The notes under the pieces were generated by a model. That model saw only the letters and a program-made list of their open reading frames with translations. It searched no databases and was not told where the DNA came from. DNA of 64,000 bases from Stromatinia cepivora (lineage: Eukaryota; Ascomycota; Leotiomycetes; Helotiales; Sclerotiniaceae), in the NCBI GenBank assembly GCA_014898415.1, contig RCTD01000001.1, positions 3,038,001-3,102,000 on the forward strand, in the 5' to 3' direction. Shown here in pieces: positions 23,142-36,403 of this stretch (position 1 is its first letter; each line of letters starts with the position of its first letter). Both the position numbers and the translations under genes were made by a program.

Positions 23142-25378
23142 CTATGAAGTTTCCATTGGCTCACCAGAAATAGAAGCTGCAGCCGTGGTAGCAAAGAACC
23201 GAACATCGACATCATCATCCTTTTGCAACTTTTCCAAATTTGGTAAAATCCTTTCTTGGATCAGTTGTTGGCCTCTAGCCGAGGGTGGTTCCGAGCTACC
23301 AGACTTCTCTAGCGAATATACGGTGCCCTCGTCTGGGAGCCTCTTGAGAACTGAGATGATCTCAGAGTATGATTTTGCAACGTTGAAACGGATATTTGGA
23401 ATCTCGTCGGCTACCAACTTGTCCATCATAGGTAGAATAGAATTTTGGACAACGTCGAGACTGACGACTTGTGCGAGTGTCTGTGACTAAGGTCAGCAGC
23501 TTGTTTTGAGCAAGGGCAAAATCCAAAACTCACTGTGATTGCAAAGCATGTGGTCATTCTGTAGAGGTAATTTGGATGCGCTCCCATAGCCATAACCTTT
23601 GGAATGATCGCCTCATTTGCCCAGTCTACACCAAAGACCTCGGTGAGCTTTTTCAAATTCTTTGTTGCTGCGTCACGGATAGAGAAGACTGTATCTCCTA
23701 ACCAGCCCATGCAGAGAGCAGCCAACTTCTCGTCAAAGAATTGAACTCCGAGTTGACTGGCCAGAAGAGGAATGTACTCAATGATTGCCAATCGAACACG
23801 CCATTGCTTATCTTCAGCAAGCTGTACAATAGCAGGGAGAAGGGATTGTGAGAGGAGATCAATGCCGATAACTTGGTTTACTAACTCCAATTTGGAGATT
23901 ATATGTAATCGAACATCTGGGTACTCATCCTTGAGCATTTGTAAAAACATAGGAAGTAGGTGATCGATAGTCCTTATCACGACTTGTAAGTATAAAGATC
24001 ATAAAGTGTGGATGTAAAAAACGTACTCTTGCTTGCCAAGAATTGGGGCAAGGCCACTGATCTCTGTTCCAAGAGAAGCCCGAACATGTTGGGATGTATC
24101 AGAAACCAAATCTTCGACAGTGGACATGATATCGTTTAAGAGGGTGGTGCGATCGACAAGCTTGCAGAAACCTTTCCTTCAATTTAGTAAAATGCTTCAG
24201 AGAAACAGAAATGAGCACATACCAGGAATTTGACCAGCAATTGCCGTTCGTACTTCTGCTTCGCTGTCTTTCAATAACTTCACGAATGCGGGTACAAGAT
24301 CTCTTGTTACAACCTCATCATCGACTGCTTTTGCAATCTAAATGATATTAGAATTGTCCATGAAATCGCAAATTTCAAGTAAAACCAACCTTCTCAAATC
24401 TATCAGCCACCATGTATCTCACTCTCCAACTTTTATCTTCGATTAAACTCCTCAAGGCTGTAAGTAGAACACCATGGCTCGACTGTTGCTCCTTCGGTAC
24501 AACCTCCGCAATGGCAATCAATATCTCTACTGTCAACAAACGTACGCTATCCTGGTCGTCACCGGCAAGGTGTTGAAACAAGGGTATCATTTCTTCCACA
24601 ACTATTGTAGCGGGCATTTCCTTCACAAATTTCGACAAGTTACTCGCGGACTGTCTTCGGACCATAGGAGTTTCGTCATGGACCAAAAGACCAAATTGTT
24701 GTCTGAGCTGCTCTTGCATCGGAGGTGACGCCTTCTTATATGGTACATTATATAATCCTGTGGCGGAGATCTTTGAGGTAAACCAGTCGGCCTTTGAGAG
24801 TCGAATCGTGAGGGGGATGAAGTACTCTTCGACTTGTTGTGAAGATAACTCCTCGCATATCTTGTTTAAAGATTCTACAGCCTACTTTAATTAGCACAGC
24901 TATAACTTCAGTCCAATGCTATCAACTCACCTTTTCTCGCACCAGGGGCTCCTCGATAGCCGCAAGGTTCTCGAGAGGTGACAGAAGAACATGGCCATAC
25001 TCTGGACCACCAACGTATTCTACAAAGTTCCCGAGTTCTTCGCTCAAAGCAGTGAGAACTTCGTCTTCATCTTCGACGGATTCTGCAGAATATCATCAAC
25101 CAGTGTATCATAGTATAGTTCGATATCGCGCATCATACCATCTAAAAAGGGAATCAATTCGTCTCTTGTGCGATCCGCTCCTAGCGCAAGGGCAATCGTT
25201 GAAAGTCGATGAATGGCATTCAATCTTAAGAGTACATCGTCATGCTAGTGAGCTATCAGTACCTGCGCAACAGAGCCTTGTCTTTCGAAGGGGATGCGCC
25301 TTAGTTCAATACCTTTAATTCATCGATGAGAACAGCTATGGGGTAAAGCTCGTCAGTCTTATCTGGACCGTCCGCCAT
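23142..25378 (-). CDS. TPD3: Protein phosphatase 2A scaffold subunit A / PR65 (617 aa, eight exons)
   Basis: Eight exons join in frame: 25378-25313, 25244-25139, 25082-24931, 24881-24390, 24337-24223, 24171-24027, 23972-23534 and 23480-23142. The protein starts [20 protein letters not shown] and is built of about fifteen HEAT repeats. Diagnostic blocks are [51 protein letters not shown] and [20 protein letters not shown] length near 600 is typical. It forms the horseshoe scaffold that holds the PP2A catalytic and regulatory B subunits, and acts in mitosis, septation and stress signalling. The symbol follows yeast TPD3. It is divergent from FRS1 across ~670 bp. Confidence 0.96.
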
Positions 25379-26052
25379 TATGAAGGTTTGTACAGGTCTT
25401 TATGAGGTAAATTCCGAGGTTCAAGAAAGTAGGGTTTTGAACTTGTTAATTTTAGGGTTCGTGGATGAGAATATTTAGGAGGTTATCGCGTGGTCGTTGG
25501 TTGCGGTTGATAGATTGACGGAACTTTGTAATTAATTTCCGGGACTATAGAAAAGCGGGAGAAGTGAATGAATCTTATGATATAAGTCAAACCTGCGACT
25601 GCCGATGACATGTCAGTATGTTTAAAGCTATCAAGTCGGCAACATGGTGGGGGAAACAACGAAGGACTCTTTGTAAATAGATCTGAGCCTTGATTTGATA
25701 GTGAAAGAAAGTTATTGAAACATACCTGAAAAAAAACACTGCTGCAAAGAGTATGAAATTGATATTCAAAGTGCCGGTGCTGGGCAAATGCTTTAAAATT
25801 CAGAAGAGGTTGTTAAATGTAATGTTGGTTGGCAGTGACAGCTCTCGGTGAGGTTGAACCTTTGAGAATCAACCTTCTGTTGATATGTAAGCCTCAGGCT
25901 TCACTATGCTTCTCGGACCAGTCACTCAATTCAAAGACCCCTCTGATACAACCCCACCAATATTTATTATTTCGACTCATACACTCATTACTCATAACAC
26001 TTGACTTGAGAAGCTGTGAAGCAAATATTGCAACCACAACACATCAGTCAAG
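25379..26052. promoter_or_regulatory. Shared divergent promoter region (PP2A-A / FRS1)
   Basis: 674 bp between two divergent start codons. No ORF with recognisable function, and no specific factor site that I can defend. Confidence 0.5.
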
Positions 26053-27997
26053 ATGCCTACCATCAGCGTTGATAAAGCTAAGCTCTATGAAGCTCTCGGG
26101 CAAGAGTGAGTAAAACAATTTCTGCGGTTTCGTACCTTCCTATACATTAACTAAATTATATCTCAGGTACACCACAGAGGAGTTCGAAGAGTTATGTTTC
26201 GAGTTTGGAATTGAGTTGGATGAGGACACTTCAAATTCGGAACGACCAATAGTCAACGGAAAGCAAGAACCTGCACAACTCAAAATTGAAATCCCCGCGA
26301 ATCGATATGACATGCTCTGCTTCGAAGGTATAGCTCTCATGTTGAATGTCTTCAGAGAGAAGACGCCCTTCCCGAACTATAGATTGGTTAAACCTGAGAG
26401 TGGGAATTTGGAGACTTTGACAGTTCACCAAGATACCATGAAAGTACGACCATACGTCTCGGCATCGATTCTGCGAAATGTTACCTTCACTCAAGATGGT
26501 TATGACTCCTTCATTTCGCTGCAAGACAAACTTCACCAGAATCTTGCTCGGCAGCGCACCTTAGTTGCGATTGGTACACATGACATGGATACTGTTAAAG
26601 GACCTTTCACCTATGAAGCACTTCCCCCGAAAGATATCATTTTCACGCCTTTGAACCAAAGCAAGGAGATGAACGCGGAGGAACTAATGCAATTTTATGA
26701 AACTGATAAACACTTGGGGAAATACCTACACATTATTCGAGATAAACCAGTATATCCAGTTATTTACGACTCAAATCGCAATGTCATGTCTATGCCTCCA
26801 ATTATCAACGGAGATCATTCTAAGATCACTTTGAATACCAAGAATGTCTTTATTGAGATGACTGGTACGGACCGCACAAAGTTGGAAATAGTAAACAATA
26901 TCATCGTTTCTATGTTCTCTCAATACTGCGCGGAACCATTCACAATCGAGCCTGTGGAGATTATCTCGGAGCACAACCAGGAAACCCGACAAACTCCTAA
27001 TCTCAGCCCTCGAGAAACTGAAGCAGAAGTTGACTATATCAATAACTGCTGTGGCCTCTCAGAAACCCCGGAAAAGATCTGCGAGCTTCTCAAGAAGATG
27101 TGCTTATCCGCGAAACCATCCTCAAAGGACAAGAATTTACTGGATGTCTCGATACCACCGAGCAGAGCCGATGTTCTTCACCAATGCGACATCATGGAGG
27201 ACGTAGCTATTGCTTACGGCTTCAACAACCTTCCGCGCACATCCCCCAACAAAGCCTCCACAATTGCTCAACCCCTCCCAATCAACAAACTTGGCGACAT
27301 TGTCAGAACCGAAACCGCCATGGCAGGCTGGAGTGAAGTCATGCCTCTAATCCTCTGCTCTCACGACGAGAACTTCGCCTGGCTCAACCGCAAAGATGAT
27401 GGCACTACAGCTGTTCGTCTCGCTAACCCCAAGACCGCTGAATACCAAGTTGTTCGCACATCTCTTCTCCCCGGTCTCCTTAAAACCATCCGTGAAAACA
27501 AGAAACACAGTCTTCCCCTCAAAGTCTTCGAAGTATCCGACGTTGCCTTTAAAGATTTAAGCTTAGAGCGCAAATCGCGAAATGAGCGCCATTTCGCAGC
27601 AGCATGGTATGGCAAAACCAGTGGTTTTGAAGTCATTCACGGTTTGCTTGATCGCATCCTGCTTATGTTGCAAACCGCTTTCCTTACACATGAAGAGGGA
27701 TTAGAGGGCAAGAAAATGGATTTTTCAATCAAGGAAAACCCATCAAAGCCAGATGGATACTGGATTGAGGAAATCGACGAGCCAACTTTCTTCGCCGGTC
27801 ATGCCGCTGCGATATATTTGCGTTTGGGAGGCAAGGAGGTGCGCGTGGGGGAGTTTGGTATCTTGCATCCTACTGTTCTTGACAAATTTGAACTGCGGTA
27901 AGTCTATTTTCACGTATAAAAATTTGAAAGACAAACACTAATAGGTACTAGATATCCCGTCAGCACTTTAGAGATCAATCTCGAAGTCTTCTTATAA
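26053..27997 (+). CDS. FRS1: Cytosolic phenylalanyl-tRNA synthetase beta subunit (609 aa)
   Basis: Exons 26053-26105, 26167-27897 and 27952-27997. The start [20 protein letters not shown] is that of eukaryotic FARSB. Later markers are [25 protein letters not shown], the B3/4 editing-like region with [16 protein letters not shown], the B5 region [20 protein letters not shown], and the catalytic-like core ending [20 protein letters not shown]. The last exon supplies only the final ~15 residues after a junction that avoids an early TAG by using the second of two nearby AGs. It forms an alpha2-beta2 enzyme that charges tRNA-Phe. Confidence 0.96.
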
Positions 27998-28437
27998 GCC
28001 ATCAAACCCATCCATCACATATAGACCAAAAAGGCAAGCTAGAATATTTCCAAAAGAGAAAGGCAATGATTTGCGGCTTTGATTTTGTTATTTAGCTACT
28101 AAGAATAGCGTGTCTGATGCATGAATAATGAGTAAAAAGTATCAAAAAGCATCAAAAGTCATTAAACATAACTATTTTGTGTGATTTTACTCCAAACAAG
28201 AGTAACACCAAGTGGAGTGACGTAATGTTTCTCTACCAGTACGCCTTACTCCTACAATGCCTTGCTAAGACGTACGATAGATATAAGAAGACGAATGCCT
28301 TCCCCCTTCATTCCCTTCCATTTCCTTCATCCCTTCAATCCCAATAAAATATCCCCCAGCTCAGCCCAAACGCCAGCCCGGATCGGCAATTCCCCAATCA
28401 TATCACCCATTCCATAACCAACAATCATATAATATCA
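27998..28437. other. Convergent 3' intergenic region (FRS1 / YMR1)
   Basis: About 440 bp with pyrimidine-rich stretches and no supported gene. Confidence 0.6.
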
Positions 28438-30933
28438 TCATTGCATCTCGACCTCCATTTCCTGCGCATTTCCATTTCCATTCCCATTTCCATTTCCATT
28501 TCCATTAGCCAACCCATTCAAACCCGCCGGAGTACTTTTACTCGCACCTCCCATGCCCACCCCTAAACTGCCCAATCCGCTTGCCTTCCCGATTCCCAAT
28601 CCTGCGATTCCATCCCTCAAACTCGCAAATGGATTGCCACTAACACTCGCAGTCCCATTTAAAACCTGTCTCGTTGCAGTCCCAGCTTCCACACCCACAA
28701 GAACGGTGCGGTTGGGTGGCGCGGCTGCTGGTGAGCTTATACTTGTAGATGTGTTAAGTCCATTACTGCTATTTGCATTAAGTGCTAGGTATCTTTCCAT
28801 GGCAGGATTATGAGGTCCGTTCATTTCCTCATCGGTGCGGTTGAATACTTGATGCCACCACCTCACATCGTCCAAATTGGGGAAGATTAACCGTTCTTTA
28901 CCTTTGACGTGATCGTCTACTACTCCTCCATCGTAGTCCTTATTGGTAAATTCGGGCTTCTTGGAAAGGAAGTATGCCCAAACGCTTTTAGTGCGCTCTT
29001 TAACGCGGGCATCTACACGGGATTTCTCATTGTTGTAAAGAAATGTCCCGTATTGACAAGAATAGAGATGGTACAGGAGTCTGCGGAGGAATCGCTCATT
29101 AAATTCAAAGCGGGTGGGATGTTGACGGAGAAGTTGATAGGTTGCGTCTAAGAACTGGTGGAAGACCGGACTAGTTTCTTTGGGTTTAGTGACATCACTT
29201 TGAGGGAGTGTGTCTAGGATAGGCTTTTTTGGAGATTGATCGACTGTAACCTCATCTGCGTCATCGACAGTCTCCTGGCTATGATTGCTCTTGTTGAAGA
29301 ATCGTTTCGCGCTGAGTAGAGCATTTTCAATAGCATCTCCACGCCCGTCAGTGTTTCCACCTGGTTGTATTGCTGAGCCCGCGAGAGCATCGTTTTGTGT
29401 CGTAAACCATTTCTCGTGGTTCAAAAATCCAGACCTGTGTTGGAACATATGTCCAAAGCCTAGCCAATCCTTTTCAACTAGTACTATAAAACCTTCTATA
29501 GTCCTGTAGTAAGGATCAAGCATCAACTGTGATAAAGCACTCAGCTGACTCGTCCTATCCCAGCCATCCGAACAGTGAATGAGAACATGAGAATGTTGTA
29601 TGCCAATCTGCCTAGCGATTAGTGCGGCTCCATCAAGAATAGCAGTGATGTGTTTTATCCAACCACTCTTTGCCAATAGCTCTCGATTTGGAGGAAGAGG
29701 GGACACATCGGCATCCTTAATGGCATCAATCACTTTCGCCAATGAGTCTCGCATTACGTGAATATTTGCAATATTCAAATACGCTTTCTTAGCAAGTGGA
29801 TAGTATTCCATATTCTCCGTGCCAAAACCGTTTACTTGATTAGCGTAGGCATTAACCTGAGGTCTTGCATCCACAATCAGATTGTTCTGTTGTGCTCCAT
29901 ACACATGAGGTTTTTCGGTTATGATCTCAATATTCGACACAGATGCAAGCATTTCATCCTCATAACGCTCTGTCTCTGTCACTTCCCCATTATTAGGTGT
30001 GCTAATATCGGCTTGACTGGAATCTGGACTATTTCTAGATCCCGCTGGCGATACTGAGCCCGCCTCATCCACCTGTGATGTTGCACAAAAGCATGCGCTG
30101 ACTAATCTCTCATCCTGTATACTGCGGGCTCCCCGCATACCAGTCCTAGGCTGTGAACATCTCGTCAAGGCGCAATTATTAACAGGGTGCAAATACGTCA
30201 GGACTGGTATTCGTGCCCTTGAACGGTACTGGCTAGCATGTTTGATTGTGATGTCGGAGACAGCTGAAGGGACTGGGAGTAAGGCTGGGTACGTAGGTGA
30301 GAAGGCGTAATCATGGTTCATTTTAGACAACCTCCATCCTCTATCGACCCCCTTTTCACTTATTCCCAGACGTTTCCATTCTGCCTTGGGATCATATATA
30401 TCCCAACCGTTTATCTGCTTTTCTGCCCCATGCGCCTTATAACTAAAGGCATACAACCTTTCGATGCTTCCCAACTTGCATGTTGCGCTCTTTATACTTT
30501 CGAAGGTGTCTCGAGCTTGCTTGTCATCCGCAAAATTAAGAGTATAAAAATTAAAGTCTCGACCTCGTAGACGTATAGAAGAAGCTTGTCCAGATCCCGG
30601 CGGAGTTGGTCGAAATGTGCAGTAAGCTATCATAGGATATGCTATCCATGACTCCCTCGACCTAACTTGGGGCGCTGTTCGTTTTTGCGCTGGCGATCCT
30701 TGTTGCGATGCTTGTTGCGATGCTTGTTGCGAAGCTTCCGGCGACGGAGGGGGTGCTTGAACAACAATTAGATGATGAGCTGTTAAGTGCAGTGTAACGT
30801 TGGAAGCTTGTCCCCGAGCTACTACTTGGACGTCATCCACCTGTGAAGCAATTTCGAAGGTTAGTCAACCCTCCATTGTGCGGCAGAACTTCAATGTTTG
30901 ACGAACCTTTGATATCTTGAGCTTGTCTGCCAT
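28438..30933 (-). CDS. YMR1: Myotubularin-family phosphoinositide 3-phosphatase (809 aa)
   Basis: Exon 1 (30933-30907) encodes MADKLKISK and exon 2 (30840-28438) the remaining 800 residues. Residues 10-180 form a GRAM/PH-like domain. The phosphatase region contains KSGWIKHITAILDGAALIA and the catalytic P-loop HCSDGWDRTSQL (Cys near residue 432, the CSDGWDRT form of CX5R), then LDPYYRTIEGFIVLVEKDWL and GFGHMFQHR, all typical of active myotubularins. The likely substrates are PI3P and PI(3,5)P2 on endosomal and vacuolar membranes. The N-terminus carries a QASQ repeat and the C-terminus a Gly-Asn dipeptide repeat. It is divergent from RPS3. Confidence 0.94.
28469..28506. repeat. CCATTT hexamer repeat encoding Asn-Gly dipeptides
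   Basis: Near-perfect hexamer array inside the YMR1 coding sequence. It translates on the minus strand to alternating Asn and Gly at the disordered C-terminus. Copy number changes would stay in frame. Confidence 0.9.
30697..30738. repeat. 12-bp coding repeat (QASQ units) in YMR1
   Basis: Three head-to-tail copies of a TTGTTGCGATGC-type unit give QASQ repeats near the N-terminus of the phosphatase. In-frame and low-complexity. Confidence 0.85.
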
Positions 30934-31392
30934 TATGATTTATGGCTCGGCGCACTTAGTTCTGGTATCAATAATAAATCATTTGGAATCTTGGAAGCCT
31001 CTTTTTATTCGATCGTTTCGTTGGTTATCCTGAATCCTGGGGGCAGTTGTTTAAATATTTCTGAATAATTTTGGCTGTATTTGGGATATTGTATTGTCTT
31101 TCGTTGACTGGAATTCCATATCATATGATATCAGTTACGTAGCATCCGTCCCGGCAATCCAATCAGGCCTGCAGCATTATGGGGCCTCAATTTTTGAGCC
31201 TTCTGAATCTAACTTGAGCCTCATATTCAAGGCTGTCATCAACCAATTCGCTTAAAATCCCACATACGCTAGCAATTCTAAGGAAATTCACAAGATTCAA
31301 TTTCGAACTTGCGACCATCGACCACACGACAATACCGACGACGACGTTGAACCTTTTTTTCCACCGGTTCATAATCTCATAAATCAGACAAT
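30934..31392. promoter_or_regulatory. Shared divergent promoter region (YMR1 / RPS3)
   Basis: 459 bp between divergent ATGs. It should contain the strong ribosomal-protein promoter, but I cannot assign individual sites with confidence. Confidence 0.5.
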
Positions 31393-32257
31393 ATGGCTTC
31401 CGGTGTTCCAGGTGCCGCTATGTAAGAAATTGCCCTTGCTACAGCTCATCCAACAAAAAGTTCGCGGGGCTAATGATGAATTTCTTGTGTACAGCTCCAA
31501 GCGCAGAAAGTTCGTCGCAGATGGTGTTTTCTACGCCGAATTGAACGAGTTTTTCCAACGCGAATTGGCTGAGGAGGGATACTCCGGTGTCGAAGTCCGT
31601 GTTACCCCAACCGTCACCGACATCATCATTCGCGCAACCCACACCCAAGAAGTTCTCGGAGAGCAAGGACGCCGCATTCGCGAACTTACCTCCCTCATCC
31701 AAAAGCGCTTCAAGTTCCCCGAGAACAGCGTTTCCCTCTACGCCGCCAAGGTCCAAAACCGTGGTCTCTCCGCCGTCGCTCAATGCGAGTCCCTCAGATA
31801 CAAGCTCCTTAACGGTCTCGCCGTCCGCAGAGCATGCTACGGTGTTCTCAGATTCATCATGGAGTCTGGTGCTAAGGGTTGCGAGGTTGTCGTTTCTGGA
31901 AAATTACGTGCTGCACGTGCCAAGTCCATGAAGTTCACTGATGGTTTCATGATCCACTCCGGTCAACCAGCCAAGGACTTCATTGACCACGCTACCCGTC
32001 ACGTTCTCCTCAAGCAAGGTGTTCTCGGTATCAAGGTCAAGATCATGAGAGGATCTGACCCAGAAGGAAAATCCGGACCATCCAAGGGTCTCCCAGATTC
32101 CGTCACTATCATCGAGCCAAAGGAGGAGCAAAGTGTGGTTCAACCTATGAGCCAGGATTACGGTGCGAAGGCTGCCGCTGCTCAAGCAGCTGCTGAGGCT
32201 GCTCGCTCATCGGAACAGGCTGGTGAAGAGTCTGCTCCAGCTCCTCAAGAGGAATAA
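31393..32257 (+). CDS. RPS3: 40S ribosomal protein S3 / uS3 (263 aa)
   Basis: Exon 1 (31393-31421) encodes MASGVPGAA plus two bases. The 73-nt intron (GTAAGA..ACAG, branch-like CTAAT) is followed by exon 2 (31495-32257). The joined N-terminus is [20 protein letters not shown], invariant in fungal uS3. The KH domain ([34 protein letters not shown]) and the C-terminal domain with [19 protein letters not shown] are complete. An Ala/Glu-rich tail ends the protein. It is a core small-subunit protein at the mRNA entry channel. An early intron in a ribosomal-protein gene is common. Confidence 0.98.
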
Positions 32258-32761
32258 ATTATGCAATGGTAAAATAGGATGGGCGTTTCCAAATATTTGC
32301 ATGCGGGTCTTACTTGAAGGGGCTTGTATTCATATTTAGCCAACGAATTTTACGGCTCTAAAAACACTTTAAAAATAATGTTACATGATGCTATTAAATG
32401 TGATATCAAATGCCACCACCTCGGATTGCAATCGAAGTGAGTCAAATTAAGCGTATAGCGCCTCACGAAAGCCCATTTCTTAATTTACCCAGGTATATAT
32501 CGTACAGATGTCTTGCCCCCGCCGTCTCCTTTTGTACAGAATAGCAACCCAAACGCCTGAACCTCATGCAGTCATACTTTGAAATATGGCCCTAGCCAGC
32601 AGACCAGCCTGCCACCAAAATGATTTTTCTAATAGAAAAAAAAAAAGAGCACATAAAAAATTGCAACCCTTGCAATAGCATATGCAGCCCAAACTTTTCC
32701 GCAAGTAGTCTCGAAACGTGTCGTCACATCAAATCAGCTTTTATTATTGTTATGGAAAAGG
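32258..32761. other. Convergent intergenic region (RPS3 / NIPA)
   Basis: About 500 bp of 3' flank for both genes, with an A-rich run near 32635-32660. No supported gene. Confidence 0.6.
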
Positions 32762-34346
32762 TCACCGAGTGGATGATCTGCTCGGCCTCTCCTGTTCCGA
32801 TGGCTCGCTGATGCTCCTCTTACTGCCATGTCCGTTGATCTTCCCATTCATAGCTCGCGGGGGTAGCGGGTCGTCATCGCTGTCTTCTCCTAGGTCCGCA
32901 AGACCAAATCCTGCGTTCTCTTCTTCGTCGTATGCGTGAATCAGCCCTTCTCTGTCTCCTCGGCCATACCCATTGCTTCCCATGCTCATCCTGTGTGGAT
33001 CATTGCTTCGTCGGGCTTGCATACTTCGTCTCGTGGATATGCCGGAAAGAGGGTCGGTTGCTATGCCGTCTGTACCGGGCATCATCTTGTTTCCTTCGGG
33101 GTCGGTTCTCGAAACGTTGAGTAGGTAGACTCCTGTAAAAATGACAAGGAATCCGCATAGAAGGGAAATCGTGTTGACCGCATCAGACGTGTTAAAACCG
33201 CCGTACAAAATAAATGAAGCGGTAAGTGTTGCAGTCGTAAAAGTAACATAGTAAAGTGGGTTTACGCTGGGTAGAAGTCAGATTCAATATACGAGCTCAA
33301 AAAAATAGACGTGACTTACATGGAAGTGGGGAACTGGCTCAGCGCCTTATTAAAGTAATTCATCTGTGTCAAAATACAGACTACAGTTACGATAATGAAA
33401 ACGTAGGTAGAGGGATAGATGAATTGATTTTCACCACCCAATGTCAACTTTACCGCAATACCAAATGCCTTGACTGACATGACTGAAATACCGCCAACAG
33501 TTGAACAAATCGACAAGTACACGAGCGGATTCTTCTTGCCATACTTCGGGGCGACTCTGTAAATCATAACAACTGCAAAAACTGTAACGAAGAGGCAAAA
33601 CAAAAGAAATCCTGTGAATATCAGCATCTTCCTGTAAAGAGAATGGCATTTCGGCATACCCGGCTGAATAGCATAATGAAGAATTTCGTCTATTCTCTTG
33701 ATCTCCTTGTCTGGAGGCGCGTGAAGGACAATAATGACCGATCCTATCAAGCATATTGCGCAGCCCAACTTCCCCAACGTACCCAGTTTCTCATCCAAAA
33801 AGTATGACCCTAGCACCGCTCCTATCAAGACACTGAGCGCTCCGAGAGGTGTGACCAAAATCGCTGGGGCGAACGCATATGCTGCAAAATTTGCTATTTC
33901 TCCCACAATTACTGTTCACATCCTATTAGCTAATTTCTCCGCGTTGTATGCATATTCATACATACATGCTATTATGCCACCCCACCATATCGGACTTCTC
34001 AGATATGTGTACCCGTCTCCCTCGAAGCCGTGTCTTTCTTCGGCATCCATTAACCCCTAAGGAAGTTGTCAGTAAATTATTGTAACTGAATATTTGAAGT
34101 GTGGATGTTTGTACCTTCTTGGTGATGACAAAACTTGTGCCTGCAAAAAAAACCATAATATTAGCCTCAATTTGTCTTCCTTACTATGATTTGTAATTTC
34201 ATACCTATCGCCATAGTTGAGGTAACGGCTAACGCCAGCCCTATATATCTTTATCACCAGTCAGTCTCCGCCTGTTGAAACCACTGGCACAATTATGCGC
34301 GATTGAACGTCTTCCAGACATTATTGACGTACTTGTCTTCCAGCAT
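32762..34346 (-). CDS. NIPA-family magnesium transporter (423 aa, six exons)
   Basis: Exons 34346-34333, 34248-34205, 34140-34115, 34056-33966, 33911-33320 and 33266-32762. The first three coding exons are only 14, 44 and 26 nt, yet join to MLEDKYIGLALAVTSTMAIG then TSFVITKK, the exact start of the NIPA (DUF803) family. Further family blocks are ERHGFEGDGYTYLRSPIWWG, VGEIANFAAYAFAPAILVTP and GALSVLIGAVLGSYFLDEKL. About nine hydrophobic segments are followed by a ~110-residue hydrophilic Ser/Arg-rich tail. NIPA proteins transport Mg2+ or related divalent cations in plasma or endosomal membranes. Confidence 0.93.
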
Positions 34347-36403
34347 CTTGACTGCGCAAAGTCGAATTCTCGCTCGTAGTGTTGTAAGTTGTTTATCTGG
34401 TTCGTTGAGCCTTTGAGCTCACGCTCGACAAAGACCTTGTAACAATATCAAAGTGAGGGAAGCGCAAGGCTGTAAATTTCGCGCAAATATATCGCCGAAC
34501 TTCTTTCAGGCCTAATTGTCGCCGTGAAGCGTCCTTCGCAGAAGTATTGATTGTGATGTTCGCAAGTCAACGTGGAGGGTCATGAGATAGTTTCACCCCT
34601 AGCTTTAGTGATAATTCTGTAGTTCGAATGCCTGTCGAGCGAGGCAACACAAGTAATGAACGATATTCGACAACGAGTTATTGGATGGATGTATGAACGG
34701 GATCTGAATCTTCGAAAGAATGGATAATTGAGGCCTCAGAGTTCTTCTTGGTAGCGTGGGATGATATTTCAAATCAGATGTTTGAAATTCGGAGATCGAA
34801 GTTAAAAGTTCCTGTGTGGGAATATTTGTGTGTGGCCTAGGGAACGAAACTGAAAGAGATGAAACCATAAGTCAAGGTCTTTAGTGTCCGGAGTGTTCGA
34901 GTGTTCGAGCGTTCGAGTGGTTCATAGAATTTTGGCCTATTCTCTCTTTGGACCAATTTGTTTGGTTGGGCTGGCTAGATTTGGTTATTCCGTATTTCCT
35001 CTAAATTTAGTATATATATATATATGTATATAGTTTTATGGAGTACACTTACTCCGTAAGTGAAGTCACTCATAAGAACTAAGGAAAACCTTAACCAATG
35101 GATAATCACATCATATCCATTTTCTACTATATTTTCATTATCATATTAAAATCTAAAATGATTTTGGCGATTGCCTTTTTAATCCATTAAATTATAGGCC
35201 ATAAGGCTGTATGGACTCCTATGGACTCCGAATTGGGTATAAAATGACTTTTTATTTGTAGCTCAGTAAAAGGTTGGTTTTCGTGTTGGTTGGTATCAAA
35301 GAAACAATTCACAGGTACTAATAAAAGTGTCCCGCAGGGATCATTGACGCGCAAGCAACGGGTCTTTGAGGCTTAACAAGGAATGCGTGCTCAGCATAAT
35401 TTATAGCTCATATTCGTGTTTGTTTGCCATTACAAATGGCCAGATTGATTTGTCTATCAGGAAATTTTGAAGTCATGGGATTGCCTCGTCGAATCCGGAG
35501 CCATCGGAATTGCATGTAGAGGATCTGGTATTACGAGCTGTTTTATGTAGACAATGAATGTTGGGATTTCAATCCCAAGTGTATGAGTTTAGTTTAGAAA
35601 ATGGAATGAGCAGAGGTATAGCTTCTTTATTGACCAATTGCGAGAATAACATCAGATTGTGAAAATCTCGAACCATGGAGAAATAAGTATGGTTATGATT
35701 TTACCACGAAAACTTTTAGTAACTGCGGACTGATACCCAAATCTCGATTCCCTTTACAAAGCAATGGGCAACCACTCCGAAATACAACATCATTTTCCAT
35801 CCATATGCTGGCCATGAAGATTGCACGCCACCGAAAACCAAATCACCTTATATCGAAGGGTATCGCGCATGTACATATCTTGCAAAAGCCAAACTCCATA
35901 AAAAGTCCTCGCATATTGCCCAAATTCTGGTCTTTCTCGACCACCACACGACCACTAAACTGCGCTCTATATGCTACGGAACCAGTTGCTAGAATTTGAG
36001 TGCGGGATTGGATCGTATCACAGGAACGAAAGGGGATCAGGGGTGAGGGGAAATATTAGAAGGGGTTAATATCATCATACCTATGAAAACCTACCGTAAA
36101 GAAAGAGTCGTTTTGAGTCCTTTTTTTTCTGAAATTGTTGGCTTGCGCGTCGCAGGTGTTCCGAGTTGTCAATTCTTCGTTGAATACTTTATCCGTTAGA
36201 TTACGGAAAAGGTCGGCCTGACAGACTTTGAAGACGTTGAAGAGTGATCATGATCACAATGATAAACAGTGGGCAAGTCAAAATGGAAAACCGTACGAGC
36301 CGAATGAGAACTATCATGTCGTGTTAAGATCATGATCGAATTCGCTTAGCTTCTATTCATTATTAGCTTAATGCCCGATAACTTTGAAAATCTTTGGAAA
36401 ACA
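34347..36403. other. 2-kb intergenic region, no gene seen
   Basis: It contains the NIPA promoter and the 3' flank of the acidic orphan gene. I see a short GTGTTCGAG-type direct repeat near 34890-34920, a TA dinucleotide array near 35012-35022, and a duplicated TATGGACTCC decamer near 35209-35230. The 60-90-codon open frames have no recognisable domains. Confidence 0.55.
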
